A DNA stretch of 63,450 bases, from the NCBI GenBank assembly GCA_000320545.1, contig ADNK01001508.1:1-63450 (forward strand), written 5' to 3'. Below, piece by piece: positions 10,932-22,854 of this stretch. Every line of letters begins with the position of its first letter. The stretch's first letter is position 1. This DNA is from Bigelowiella natans CCMP2755. Its lineage: Eukaryota > Cercozoa > Chlorarachniophyceae. Under the pieces are notes generated by a model. The model did no database searches and was not told the origin of the DNA. It worked only from the letters and a program-made list of their open reading frames with translations. A program made the translations under genes and the position numbers.

Positions 10932-12859
10932 TTAACAGGTACCGATGCTGAACACAAAATGTCGATTCGACGATGGAGATTAGCATTCTGTTTGTGTGGC
11001 CCTTTCATTATTGGATATGAATATGAAAGGTTACTTACGTAAGCTTCAGGAGCTGCTCTTTGAACATGAACACGAAAGAGCTCGTTAGCGTCGTCTGGGC
11101 CAGCTTCGCACCGAGACCCTCGAACCACCCTAGGAAGCCTTCCTCCTTGGTAATCTGCAACCAAACATTGATGAGACTAGACTAAACCAAGTTGGTACTT
11201 GTTGTTGATATTGTAATGATGCTTTTTAGTTGTAGAACAGTAGCAATCGTAGTGTACCAACAGTAGCAATAGCGCTAATAGCGGCAGTAGCTGCAACTCC
11301 GACAATCGGACAGATACGAGTGCTGTGATGGCAAATACCTTTTTACATATTTCTATGAGACCTCCTAGCTTCTCAGCCTCGCCAGTTAAGAGCTTGGTCT
11401 TGAGAAGCATCGCAGGGTAGGTAATCAGGCTGGCAACGACTTTGCCAACGAAACCGCAACAAAAATCCACGAGAGCGGAGCTGTAGCCCATTCGGTGCAA
11501 CTGAATGTTGATAACGACAAAGATAAAATGTTTGAAATATATATAAGAATCCATTATAATTGTGGCATGATTGTGAACTCTGGCATGGTTGTGCGACTTG
11601 ATTAAAAGACATGCATGGAAAAGTTTCGCAGCCCACACACTAGTTTTTATGAGGTAGCAAGGTTCCATTCAAGTTATTTATGCTGTTCGTGCTCTATCCC
11701 ATGAGACTGATGAAATACGCATTAAGACTCACCGATTTTCGAATCCGTTCGTATACAAGAAACGTGATTGCAGGATTTAGAACCAAGATGGTGCTAAATC
11801 AGAAGAATACGGGTAATTGTGAATTAAAAGTCCTTTAAATTATTCCAGGTCACATCACACTCAAAGAGGTGGATGCTATTCTCTTCGAATGTGTAAATTT
11901 TCACGTGTTACTCACTTGACTCCAAACCCCCTCCAAAATCCTTGCAGTCCTTTTTTCTTGTATATTCTCTGTGCTATCTGGAGAGTCGTCTGTGGACCAG
12001 GTTTAACAGAGTTACAAAACACATACGCACTAGAAGCAGAAACTAATAGATTTTACCTCATCTTTGAGCAAGACACTGTTGATCTGCAGGACTTTCAACG
12101 GCGATGTTATCAGCTGCAAAATGGTTGTTAGATCGACATAAAGTACGTGCTTGCAGGTGGTGGAATCAATCGAACCTGCACAAGGAGGCCCGCAAGACTT
12201 CCTACAGCTAGAGCAACAGATGGACTCATTTGAGCCCCTCCATTCCGACGCATCCATCTGAGTAAGCAAATAATTAATTATTGATTTGAAATTGGAAGCA
12301 GAAAGTGGTGGGCTTACAGTTTTTTGAATAAGGTGTAGAAGTAGAAATGAATCCCGTGGAAACATCCGGTTTCGCACTGAGTCGGGATATGCTCAATCTC
12401 AATTAAAGGTCTCATACAGCAGCGTTAAAGTTTATTTCTTGTTACCAATGAGATGCCAAGCCCCGCGTAACAGGTTTTGTAGAACTCTGGGGTTAAGAGA
12501 TCCGACCACTGTGCCGGTTGTATCTCGTTGAATGCCCCATTTTCATCTGGCTTCCCCTTTTCAATGCCATCCATTACGTCGTTCAGACTATCGTCCATGC
12601 TGTTCTCTCGTTCTTTTTTCATTCGATACTTCTTCCTACAACTGCCAGCGGCCTGTTGCTGGTATTTCAAAGTTTCCTGTCCATAGAATATTTATACTTA
12701 CGCCTCCTGTCATCAGCAAATGCTTATAAGCGAGCGTTTTACCAGTGGAAATAAAATTGCTTGTGAGATAATGCCGCTCAAGCCCCCTGCCACTGAGTGT
12801 GCTATGGCGGCCATATTGTCAGAGAGTTTCCCCTCTGCAATTTCTTCCGCTGTGGCCAT
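10932..12859 (-). CDS. Mitochondrial carrier family protein, peroxisomal ATP-carrier type
   Basis: Ten minus-strand exons close in phase: 12859-12743, 12676-12446, 12376-12318, 12257-12176, 12113-12057, 11989-11916, 11793-11733, 11500-11339, 11154-11039 and 10947-10932, giving 324 aa, a normal carrier length. Three repeats are visible, each with the P-x-[DE]-x-x-[KR] type signature at the end of an odd helix: FPLETLKYQQQ, SPLKVLQINSVL and YPAMLLKTKL. NPAITFLVYERIRK and GLGAKLAQTTLTSSFVFM match the pattern of peroxisomal adenine-nucleotide carriers (PMP34/PNC group), which exchange ATP, AMP or CoA-type cofactors across the peroxisome membrane. The substrate assignment is inference. The second signature has Lys where Asp/Glu is usual. 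A charged insertion (KKERENSMDDSLNDVMDG) lies in the first matrix loop. Confidence 0.88.
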
Positions 12860-13470
12860 GTTTTTAGTCTGCCTGCAATTTTAAAGCTGTATCAGTGCTC
12901 ACCATCTCCGTATTTGCTCATTTTTTTTTCTGTCACATAGAGGATACTCTAGCGCAACGAAGAGTTCAAGTCAATTCCCAAAATTAAAACAGAAAGATTT
13001 TTAAGCCATTAAAAAAATATCATTAATTCATTTCTCCCCTGCCTCTCCCAAGCCCCCCTCCAGGAGCTGTCCCGTCACCTGCTGCAGTGGAGTTATGCCA
13101 GAGTTTAATCCCACTGAAATGTAGGCTAATTTGACCAAGCGACACGTATTTATCCTTTGAAACGATAAAAACGCCCTTAAAATCACAACCGTCGGCTGTT
13201 GTACATGCATTTCAGGAGAATTTTGATCTTCCTTTTAGTGCGCAACGACTGAATTTGTCGCATGTCGTAGCTGAGATCGGCAGGGATCGGGCACTGGAGT
13301 ACGCACTGCACGGCGGGCATTTTGCACGATTTCAGTGGAGAAGTGGAGATACGAGTACGAAACCAGCATTTTTCTTGGAAACGATCCCGAGCGCGTCGTC
13401 TCTGCGACAACCGATATTGTTCGCATTATTCTTGGTCATATTGGAGTAATCACTCGGACATTGAACGGAG
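12860..13470. promoter_or_regulatory. Shared upstream region of a head-to-head pair
   Basis: The carrier gene (-) and the P-type ATPase derivative (+) have start codons 611 bp apart. The interval has no supported exon and should hold both promoters. No specific factor site can be named. Confidence 0.5.
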
Positions 13471-14162
13471 ATGGAGTCGAAGGCTACAGCAGAAAGAGTT
13501 TATCAAACCCCCCTCCGTGAATTATTGGAGGAGTACCGAGTAAATGTGAAAGAAGGGTACGAAACTACGATCGTTCCATCTCTCTCTTTTCATAATGACT
13601 GTGGTCCTTTTTCTTATTTCACAAGGCTCTCAACTGAGGAGGCCCGGAAGAGACTCGAGAGAGATGGACGCAACGAACTTCTACCAAAGAAGTCTTTTCT
13701 ACAGAAATGGTTCCCGTGGTTCTTCAGGGATCCATTAGGTCAGCAGCAAGGAGATTAACGTTATGACCATCACATAGAATCAACTAACTCAGTATTTTGC
13801 AAATTGTGAACAGCTGAGGGATTTAGGAATTTGATGCCAAGGGTAAAGCGAATGCACGCTGAGAGTTAACCCGGAGTTAACCCGCTATTATCGTGGCTAC
13901 GTTCTCCTAAATCTGCCCGTTGCATCTTCTCCGCTTATTATCTGATTCCAAAATTATTACACGCCTGTATTACCTTACGTCCAGATGGTAATTGTGATCC
14001 GTGGAGGTAATGAAATGAAAGTAGACGCGAGAGAACTTGTGGAAGGCGACCTGGTAAAAGGCTCGAGTGGACAACTGGTAAGCACCTTTACGTTAACACA
14101 TAAGAATAAACTCTTCCATTCCAACAAACGCTACGTCTATAGAGTAACAAATACACACAGAA

Positions 14163-14197
<35 letters not shown>

Positions 14198-14616
14198 CAC
14201 ACGCAAACAGCGCTTTAACATTATGTTTATAACGTGCTTGTGTGTGATTTATAATGTATATAAACCTTCCCTTTCCCTGTCCACTCATCCCTTCCTCTCT
14301 CCACTCGAACCAAAAGATTCCAGCTGATATTCGACTGATCGAATGCAATGATCTGAAAGCTGATCAAAGTGCATTCACTGGAGAGCCTGAACCAGTATGC
14401 TGCTAATTTTCCTAAAATTCAATATTTACTTCGATGACTTTTGGCAAACAAAAGAACTTAAATTTTTGCTTCTCAGTTGAAAAAGACATCAGGCGAGAGT
14501 AGATGTGATACTTACCTCGACAGTGAAAACTTGCTGTTCTCTGAAACATATGTAACAAGCGGTGCCTACACTGGCTTCGTCATTGCTACAGGCAAAAGGT
14601 ACTACTACTACTACTG

Positions 14617-14659
<43 letters not shown>

Positions 14660-15305
14660 TACTACCACTACCATTACTACTGCCATTACTACTGCTATGA
14701 CCGCACCCAATAATACATCTAGAGCGGCACGTCATCAAAATCTGATAGCCTGCAAGAACATCTCTGTGCATTCACCACTATCTCAGGACAGTAATTGGCA
14801 CTCTTGCCAGTCTTGTATCCAACAATAAGACACATCCGGGAGGTAGTTAAAAAAAGCATGCGCTTCTTTTTGCCTTTTTCAAACTTCTTCAACCTTCAGT
14901 TCGAAGGAAATCATACTTAATAATGATTTCATTGGGATATTAGTGACAAGAGCCGATAAAAAAAAAGCTGTAAACCTGATGGAAAATAAACAAGTTCTCT
15001 GCAAGTCCTTTGAGTGTTTAAATACAATCCGATTCGGAAAGAGCAACAACAGCCTTGCGCTGGTTGTTAAGGCAAAGTATCTATTTAAGAAGGACGGTGG
15101 TCTCGAAGCCGGTATTAAGGACTTGGTGGATAGATGCCGGGACAGCAACATTAGCCTTATCATCACGAGCGAAACCGATGTCGACGATCTCACCAACTCC
15201 GGAAAGAAGGCCAACATTATCCGAAATGATGACAAAGTCGTCGACGTGGGCGTAATAATTAAGGCCGTTGAGGAGAAGAAATCCAGCGAGGTGTAAAATT
15301 TATTT

Positions 15306-15341
<36 letters not shown>

Positions 15342-15715
15342 GCAAAGACGGAAACATGATAATGGCGACGACAATCGGGGAGACACTGTTGTTGCCAATG
15401 TATCTGAACGTCGCGCATTTTTGCAATGATGGAAATAATCTCTTTCTCATCTTCCATGTTAAGGTGGTCGTTAACCTCGTGGGAGTCGCTAGATGCCAAG
15501 GTTGCCAAACACTGCCATTGGTCACAGTTTTGCAGCAAGCGGCCAAGACTGTTGTTTACATTGGAGAAAGCATTAATGACACGCCGGCGCTCGCAAAAAG
15601 CCATTGCGGAATCGCCACAGAGGATTCAACTGACATAGCAAAGGGGGCTGCCGATGCAGTTCTATTCGATGGTGAGAATGTGCTAGCAGGTTTGACAGCT
15701 TTACTCTTTGACTAA
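13471..15715 (+). CDS. Soluble P-type ATPase derivative lacking membrane segments and DKTGT
   Basis: Eight exons (13471-13556, 13626-13738, 13814-13842, 13985-14077, 14317-14394, 14477-14598, 14900-15290, 15464-15715) close in phase to 387 aa. Homology to Na+/K+- or Ca2+-type P2 ATPases is clear in order: N-terminal LSTEEARKRLERDGRNEL; FRNLMPRMVIVIRGG and VEGDLVK; IPADIRLIECNDLKADQSAF with TGEP where active pumps have TGES; LFSETYVTSGAYTGFVIATG; then P-domain pieces GIKDLVDRCRDSNISLIIT and GESINDTPALAKSHCGIAT (active pumps: GDGxNDxPALK). Segments M1-M2, M3-M4, the DKTGT phosphorylation loop, the nucleotide domain and the C-terminal membrane bundle are all absent, about 387 aa against roughly 1000. 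The product should be cytosolic and unable to pump. It could be a regulatory pseudoenzyme or a decaying gene with frames still intact. Confidence 0.78.
14163..14205. repeat. (AC)n microsatellite in an intron
   Basis: CA/AC run in the intron between exons 4 and 5 of the ATPase derivative. Confidence 0.9.
14602..14696. repeat. (TAC)n trinucleotide repeat in an intron
   Basis: A TAC/CTA run starts within the donor region of intron 6 of the ATPase derivative, exactly where the M3-M4 coding segment would be expected in an active pump. Confidence 0.95.
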
Positions 15716-16028
15716 GATGGAAGCTAGATGGGGCATGCATAGCTGCAATTGCAGCCACGTAGAGTGGTCTGTGCATGAGCACGCTGGCATGCTGCACACG
15801 AAGAATATGTTGTGCAAGTGTGCAATCGAAGCACTAGTTGATGTTCCTAAGATCGATTTTTTTTTACCACAGAGGTTCGTTGTTTGCATTCGCATGCATA
15901 ACATCATGTGATGCCATTTGTCAACCAGCATGAGTCTCATGCACTACATGACCTTTCCTTGCATGCTCTGATAATAGACATGTAATATCATATATATATT
16001 ATATATGCACTGATAATAGACATGTAAT

Positions 16029-16072
<44 letters not shown>

Positions 16073-17053
16073 GCTATTACTGTGTCTATAATTCTGCGTG
16101 CTGTGTCATTTTCTGCGGGAATCGCAAATGATGCACACGTTACAGCATTAGCTAGAGCATGCACCGTTATTGATCGAACGTACACATTGAACGCTCTAGC
16201 TGCTAGCGTTGCTCGTGCGCATGCACAGCACTAGAGCAGCTAGATGGTGCAGCAAGCCTAATCCCAATGCGCACATCTAGACATGCACAGCACTATAGAG
16301 CACTAGAGCAGTCTAGCAGTGTCTAGAATTGTGCACAGAGTGCAATGAAGACATGCACATTGATGTGCATGCTAGCGCATGGCGCATGCACGATGCAACT
16401 GCATGCCGATGCGCTGCTGCTGTTGCGCCGATCGATCCTGCAAGCTAGCTGGACTAGATGCGTGCATGTGAACATGGTCATAAATGTCGTAGCCATGCTA
16501 GCATGTGCAGTTTGAATGTGCAGCGCCACTTGACACTTGAATTGCACAAGTGCGTGAGAACACAAGTCAAATGCGCCAATCAGAGATCAATCAAAACCCT
16601 GATGAAACGAACCAGATTTTGGCTTGGATGCATGCTGCACATAGCATGGCTGCAATCGCGCTGCGATGAACGCATCATGTGCATGCATGATGGTTGGGTT
16701 CGTGTTTTCACGAATTGTGCACTGCACACAGTCCACTTTGTTGTCTGTGGTCGTCCGCCAGCAGTTTGCATTCATTGGCATGCCACAACAGGCACAGCAC
16801 AGGCTGCACACAAAATGCTAGCAACACACACGTCTGGACGTTGCAATTTCCAACAGAGACAAAGCAACGCAGACACATTTGCACAACTCTGAACGCCATG
16901 TCTCCATTGTTTTGTCCACGGCACCAGCAGGTCATGTGCACTTTTGCAATGAATGACTAGATGAAATCACACAGTAATGCAAGATGTGTTCCCAGATTCC
17001 CTCCTCGTCTATAGCTTCTCACATCTAAGTGATGAGGGAACATGCAACACGTT
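15716..17053. other. Gene-poor spacer with palindromic words and a 42-bp duplication
   Basis: No supported exon. GCATGC, CTAGAGCA and TGCACA words are dense, especially 16140-16460. A 42-bp tandem duplication (15968 and 16010, each beginning CTGATAATAGACATGTAATA) runs into an (AT)n tract at about 16032-16066. Confidence 0.6.
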
Positions 17054-18220
17054 TTACGAAACTTTGGAAGTTCTATGAATGTGTGCCCTAGTTCCGTGAT
17101 AATCTACCACGTCGCGACTCACAGCCTTGATCCCATATGCATCTGTTTGCCTACGCACAAAATTGACCTGTTGTGGACTCACTGCACGACGGAAACCATT
17201 GTCAGGAAACACATAACCAGAGGCTTTTGTAAAGTGATAAATAACAGGAAGTCCATTGCCGTGCAATCCGTGATGGTCTGCCCATGTTGCAAAAACATGT
17301 TCTTCCATGTAGACTTTCAACTTGAGAATCGAATCGAAGGCCTCTGGATAGTTTCTAAGATTTTTAACGAGGTCAACCATGAGCGGACCAGGAAAGAAGG
17401 CTCCCTCATGTTTTAACATTATGATACGATTCAATATTTTGGGATTTTCAAATGCTGGGGCAATAACGTCTCTCATTGGTTTCCAGCCCCAAATTCGAGA
17501 ACTTACTGCCTCCGCACTCCAACCACCTCGAGGTTTCTTAATTGATGAAGTTGGAGTATAAATTGCTCCCCTCTGCCCGTTTGCCTTCGTCATGGCTTGT
17601 CTCCGCATGCTTGAGCCATGTTTTGATATGTAATCTTCCACCCCATGTTTTACCAACCAGGAGTTTGATGCCAGCAACATGAAATACTCAAATTTTATTT
17701 GTAATCCTGCAATCCACTCAATGTTGCGAAGGTGGGCATGAGCGAGAGATCCATGGTAGGCATGTGTAAAATACCTGTGACAGTTCACTACAAGTCGTGG
17801 GTGGTGTTCAACCAGCTTTTTTATCTCACCCTCTGTGTAGTTTGCTAGGATTGATAAATGAGCAACAATGAGGGTATTGTTGCCCGTATACTGTAATATG
17901 TTGTCGTAGTACTGTTCGAGATACCATACCGGCTCGAATACGAGTGTTGAAATGAGAAGGCGATAGTTGTCATTGAGTTTCTGTCCCATAGTTTCTTTCA
18001 AGTGTGGGAAAGATTCGCAGAGGGCCTCCTTTCGATGGATGTGATGCCATTTCTGGTGTAAGCTGTCCATAATTTCTTCTAAATGGCTTTCGTCCGCGTC
18101 ATCGTGCAAACCGACAATTATCTCAGGACTTTCGAAACCAGATTGAGCATAGTCGACGACTTCAAGAACGCAGAATGCAATGACAAGCAACCCTAGCAGG
18201 CTCTGGGTGCCAGTCGACAT
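17054..18220 (-). CDS. Signal-anchored protein of unknown family, intronless
   Basis: One uninterrupted minus-strand frame. I place the start at the Met in MSTGTQSLLGLLVIAFCVLE (18220), giving 388 aa; an upstream in-frame Met at 18250 adds ten residues. The hydrophobic N-terminus is a signal peptide or type II anchor, so the body lies in the secretory pathway. Central motifs such as LIVAHLSILANYTEGEIKKL, AHLRNIEWIAG and YFMLLASNSWLVKHGVEDYI, and the distal HEGAFFPGPLMVDL and VYMEEHVFATWADHHG, recall glycosyltransferase-like lumenal proteins of algae, but no catalytic motif can be pinned down. Potential N-glycosylation sites NNT and NYT are present. The call as a coding gene is firm; the function is open. 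Confidence 0.65.
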   Translation of the reverse strand: MSTGTQSLLGLLVIAFCVLEVVDYAQSGFESPEIIVGLHDDADESHLEEIMDSLHQKWHHIHRKEALCESFPHLKETMGQKLNDNYRLLISTLVFEPVWYLEQYYDNILQYTGNNTLIVAHLSILANYTEGEIKKLVEHHPRLVVNCHRYFTHAYHGSLAHAHLRNIEWIAGLQIKFEYFMLLASNSWLVKHGVEDYISKHGSSMRRQAMTKANGQRGAIYTPTSSIKKPRGGWSAEAVSSRIWGWKPMRDVIAPAFENPKILNRIIMLKHEGAFFPGPLMVDLVKNLRNYPEAFDSILKLKVYMEEHVFATWADHHGLHGNGLPVIYHFTKASGYVFPDNGFRRAVSPQQVNFVRRQTDAYGIKAVSRDVVDYHGTRAHIHRTSKVS

Positions 18221-18466
18221 TATGATAGTACAGGTTTTTCTAAATAACATTCATTTTTGCAAATTCCTGGATTCGGGCAATCTACGAGTACACGAATGTG
18301 GAAAAAGAGACGTGGGGTTTGAGTGGGAGAAGGAAGGGATACGGCATCGGGCTTCCAGGACTTCCGAAGTCGGTGATGCTTCGTGGCGGTTTTATGATGC
18401 GCGACATGCTAAAAGACAGTCCTAACTCCAATAAAATTTGTCGCAAGGGGAAAATGGCATTATATA

Positions 18467-18838
18467 CTATTTCTTGACCATAAAGTGCATGTCGTATGGA
18501 AAAAATGACATTGCTTTATAAAGGTAAGACACAAAAATATAACGGAAAGTTTCCTCCTCGTCCTGCATCAACCGAACGAAAACTGCAGGGCATGCCTTGC
18601 ATCGCAGCTCTGTCCAGGGGACGCCATTAACAGGGAAGGAGGTCTCGTGATTGAAGGATATCCCTGTACTTCGATATGGAGGGTATGTGGGAAGATGAAG
18701 AACAGAAGAGGGGCGTTGTGGCGAAGAAAACGCTGGACCTGCTTGCTCGGATTGAAGGTGTGGCCGTTGAGTTGAGACCGGAAGCGAAACGGTCAAACGT
18801 AGTCCAAGATTCGAATCAAGATGATACTGGGCTTTCAT
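18467..18838 (-). CDS. Possible unassigned exon or small frame
   Basis: A minus-strand frame ends with a coding-like stretch (FVRLMQDEEETFRYIFVSYL) just before a stop at 18467. It lies upstream of the intronless gene ending at 17054. No partner exons or family were found, so this is a weak call. Confidence 0.2.
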   Translation of the reverse strand: MKAQYHLDSNLGLRLTVSLPVSTQRPHLQSEQAGPAFSSPQRPSSVLHLPTYPPYRSTGISFNHETSFPVNGVPWTELRCKACPAVFVRLMQDEEETFRYIFVSYLYKAMSFFPYDMHFMVKK

Positions 18839-18885
18839 CGCTCGCTGCCGGTCCCTTCATTATCCTTACTTAATATGTATGTGTG

Positions 18886-18890
<5 letters not shown>

Positions 18891-18936
<46 letters not shown>
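18891..18936. repeat. (AT)n microsatellite
   Basis: Pure AT run of about 46 bp in the spacer before the EF-hand-like gene. Confidence 0.95.
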
Positions 18937-18939
<3 letters not shown>

Positions 18940-19405
18940 CAAAATGGAGGCTTCGTAACCTCACGTAACAGATAACGGCAATGCACCAGTTTTAGCTGTG
19001 CCCATTCTACACAATGTCTCCCTGCTGTCACTTGTAATACTTTTGAATTTGTCCAGCAACACGATTCTTGAGCTTCAATACGGGATTGAAAGCCTGGATT
19101 GACACCATCGAGAAGGCATCTATTTATCAGCTGAAAACGAAAGGTCAGTGCAATGCAAATGTTAGTGCACATGTTGTGTTGAATCGAAGTAGAGATCAAT
19201 CCAGGTGGGGCTGAAAAGAATTTAAGCACAAAAAAATGCTTGCAAGTCTGCATCATAATCTGCACAGCAGCCGTCTAAGATGCATTTGTCGGATACACAG
19301 GCTCACATTTAAGGCTGATAGTGTCCCGTCTTGTTCCGGTTTGGCCGAATTTTCTCTTACCCTCTAAAAAACCTAGAAAATATCCTCTATTCATTTATGA
19401 TGTAG

Positions 19406-19755
19406 GTAATGAGGTCGGCTCTTCAGCATCATGATCCTGAAACCCTGAATGGCCTCGCGCGGCTTTTGACCTGTCAGATTACCGCTTACAAGGTGACGGG
19501 GAAGTCCCACTTATCATTGATCTCGGAGATATTGTGTTAGACTGACAAACCTGTTAACTATTTAGTCAAATATTGACTCGCGAAATAAGGAGAAAGATTT
19601 TCAAAAATCAACAGAATTGGATGCTGCGAACCGAGTATGCAGCCCAACACTTGCGCTCAGCTCTGATCTGTCCCCTCTGTGTAAATCCATGCAGTTGTAC
19701 GTTAGTTCGGCTTATCCTACATTTAATTATATCCTATCTATCTATACTGTGTCTG

Positions 19756-19797
<42 letters not shown>

Positions 19798-22093
19798 GTT
19801 CGTATGCTCCAATATGTGGTATCCAGACGCTACAAGCTTGCATGGGCCTGGTCGAAGAATTAGAAGAGTCAAAGGTGCGGAGGTTTTATTTTTTGAAACG
19901 AACGTTCTCCGTTCATTCCACGAGCGACTATTACTACCAGGTTCCCTACGAGATGAGCAGCCGCCTTAAGCAGTCTCTCTCTCATACGGTGCTAGAATGG
20001 CAACACGAGGCTACATTTGACAAGGTGGAGGAGGGGGAGGCGGAGGAGGAGGAGGAAGAAGAGATGGAAATTCTCAAAGTGCAGAAGGAGACATATCCCC
20101 CCCTGTTCCCCTGATCCATTCTGATACAACCCCCTTCACGTTGCTCCATATTTCACCATCTCTCATATCACGCACCGATATATTTCGTAGGAAGTGGGCC
20201 AGGTGGTTAGGGACAGCATTCCTGCCTTGAAACTGGTGAGAGAGATCCATACCCGAATCCAGGCACCTGTGCCTGCTTTCCTAAGCTAGATAAGCGAATC
20301 ATAGAGAATTCACACATTTCACGCGCAGACCATCTGTCCATATGAAAACGAAGAACCACAGCGGCGCGGGCAATACGCTATTTCTTTTCCACCCTAATCA
20401 CACAACCCACACATTTTCCAGGCAATAAAACGAGGGAATGTAGTGTTCTTCGTGGATCTTCTAAACGAGTGAGTTTCACTGCATCCCTTTGATCCGATGC
20501 ATGCCCAGCGGCATAAGCAGCCGTTTAATGTCATAATTCATTGCGATGGCAAAGGTTTCGCTGAATTTTGCGTTTGATCTCGTTGACATTGACATTTGCA
20601 CTTCAGGTTGCATGGCGACATCAGTTCCTCGAGCCGACGTAAAAGCAAGCTCAGATCCAAGCTTTCGTCATCTCCATCGCATCCATCTCAGCCAAACATG
20701 CATCCATTTTCGGGCACCCACCAGCCCAAACGCTCCTATCGCCTTCAGCCCTTGCAGAATCCTCCTTCCTCGGCCGCAGTGTTGCATGATGATAAGGTTT
20801 CTGGGGAACAGCCATCGAAGCACGCCCCATCGTCATCGTCAACGCGATCTCAGTTTCCAATGTCGGCCGTGTCCCAATCATTGGAGAGGGGGGGGATAAG
20901 AAGAAGGCCGTCGGATGAACTCTCCAATTCATTCCAAGAAGAAGACTACGATGACTACGATATGTCAGCTGATGAACCTCTTCGTTCTCATGATAGTTCT
21001 TACACGTCTTTCTCTCCAACATCGCCATCGTCCCCCTCTCCCCATATGCATGCAACTAAGAATCGAAGAAGCTTCCAGTTCCCCTCGCAGCCCAAGAACG
21101 GAGGGGGGGGCAGCAGTAGCAGTAGTAGTAAATTAGCAGCAGCAAGAGCTCTCCGTCGAGCTGCAGAGGAGAGTAAAAACAATAATCTGCTGAAGCGCAT
21201 AGTGGAAGAGGTAAACGATACGCCTCTCCCGTACCGACAACAGCAACAGCCTGAGGACGCGAAGAATTCCCGCAACTTCCCTCCCCACCGGTCCGTATTC
21301 GATCCGGAAGTCTCCCCGTCTTCTATTGGCCCAGAGGGAAGTTCAATGGACGAGCGCTTAAAGAAGCTGCTCCAGAACCGCTCCCCCCCCCAGCAAGATT
21401 ACAAAGTGTCTGAGGCGGCGGCGACGGCAGGGGGTCAGCTGAAGGGGAGGGAAAGAAGACCTCCTGGGCTAGAGAGCTTAGATGTGCCCAAGCGACCTGG
21501 TATGAGCAGAGGAGAACCTTCACAAACGGGTGCTGCTGCTGCTGATGATGATGATGATGGCGATGCAGCAGCAGCACAAGTTTGCTCCCCTCAGAGCTAT
21601 GGTTATTCAACAAGCAATCTCTCAGAGGACGAACCCCGGCACCCTCTCGGAATCAATTCCCCGACAACGTCTGTGCGTGCGTACGATACGCCACGCACGG
21701 ACGCAAGCTACGGCAGCTTTACTGCATCCCTAGATCATGAAAGCGACGAAAAGCGCCAAGCCGCAGAGACAATCGTGAGGGAAGAAGACAGTTACAACGA
21801 CGATAGTTGGGATGGCCCCGCAGCAGCAGCAGCAGCAGCAGCAGCATCAGCATTGTCTTCCAAGACGCACAGCAACATTGACGAGCAGAAAAACGCCAAG
21901 ATGTTAGGAAGCGATAGTAAAAAGGCCAAGAGCTCATCATTAGGTCATCCTTCCCACAGTCAAGCCGCAATCAAACTTAAAAGCAAGCTGCGTAGACGGA
22001 AGATCGAGCGGGTATTTAAAGCAATCGACAGCAGCAGGGCAGGATATGTATCCATTGAACAAATTATCTCCGCAATGGCCAAAAAGCCAGAGG

Positions 22094-22130
<37 letters not shown>

Positions 22131-22450
22131 GTCGTGTTTGACAAATACAACATCCCACAACGACGAACCACGATAGAACGACATTACTAACTATCTAAAT
22201 GCTTGATTTGCGTTTTTATTCACTTCTTTCCCGTGCAGCTTTGCCGATCGATAAGCTACCCCACTGAAGAGGGCGAGATAGGTTTCCTGTTTTTCTCTTC
22301 TTTGAAACGTTAAGCCATCGTGGTAAACGTACTCATTTGTCGAATATTCCCTACCAGATTCGGAAACGGCGAAATTATTCATTTCGGAATGGTAAAGCCC
22401 CTCTTTGCCCTCCCAACAGTTGAAGAGCCGGAAAGCAAACCGTGTCTCTG
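19406..22450 (+). CDS. Long disordered protein with EF-hand-like C-terminus (partial model)
   Basis: Consecutive plus-strand exons join in phase: 19406-19492, 19566-19700, 19827-19874, 19941-20024, 20191-20235, 20422-20468 and the large exon 20607-22092. The last supported piece starts at 22239. The first exon and the exact stop are unresolved; a readable end lies near 22448 and another coding-like piece runs to 22848. The N-terminal part is helical (LARLLTCQITAYK, ACMGLVEELEESK, VVRDSIPALKL). The large exon encodes a Ser/Pro/Ala-rich, probably disordered region with poly-Ser, poly-Asp and poly-Ala runs, then KIERVFKAIDSSRAGYVSIE, which matches an EF-hand helix-loop-helix with a weak loop. 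A Ca2+-linked scaffold role is a guess. Confidence 0.55.
19760..19794. repeat. (GT)n microsatellite in an intron
   Basis: GT run between exons ending at 19700 and starting at 19827. Confidence 0.9.
22097..22128. repeat. (AT)n microsatellite at a donor site
   Basis: AT run directly after the GT donor of the exon ending at 22092; reading through it adds Ile-Tyr repeats and then a stop. Confidence 0.9.
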
Positions 22451-22854
22451 ACGATACATTCTATTTTTACCCCTCCACCACCGTCATGACCACCATTCTC
22501 ATCTTCGATCGCATTACCATCTCTCTTAGTTTCAAGAACGTAGGAAGCTTCCAACAGGACAAGATTCCGAAGGAAATGTTCATAAGGTTTGAAATTAGAA
22601 TTCAATGATAATGATGATGATGATGATGATGAAAGTACAGCCACTCATTGACTACATACGTTCTCAGAGCGTTCGAGAGTCCTTCGAGTTTTGAGGGTAA
22701 TAGAGATCACCTGGCGAAAAGGGACAGTTTTGTAAGCGAGAGCTTATTCTCCATAACTTCCAATGACACCCGTTCAACTGGAGGACAATCACGCTCTGAG
22801 TTTGTGCCCTCGATAACAGTTGATAGCAACATGGACCACGACCTCTAACGGGAG

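Noticed and set aside
14879-15604. Minus-strand 241-codon frame
   Set aside because: Antisense shadow of exons 7 and 8 of the ATPase derivative, with a poly-Ile run from the (GAT)n repeat.
22405-22608. Additional exon LKSRKANRVSDDTF... for the EF-hand-like gene
   Set aside because: A different frame there gives a clean end (VEEPESKPCL then stop), and phases could not be closed for either; left out of the model.
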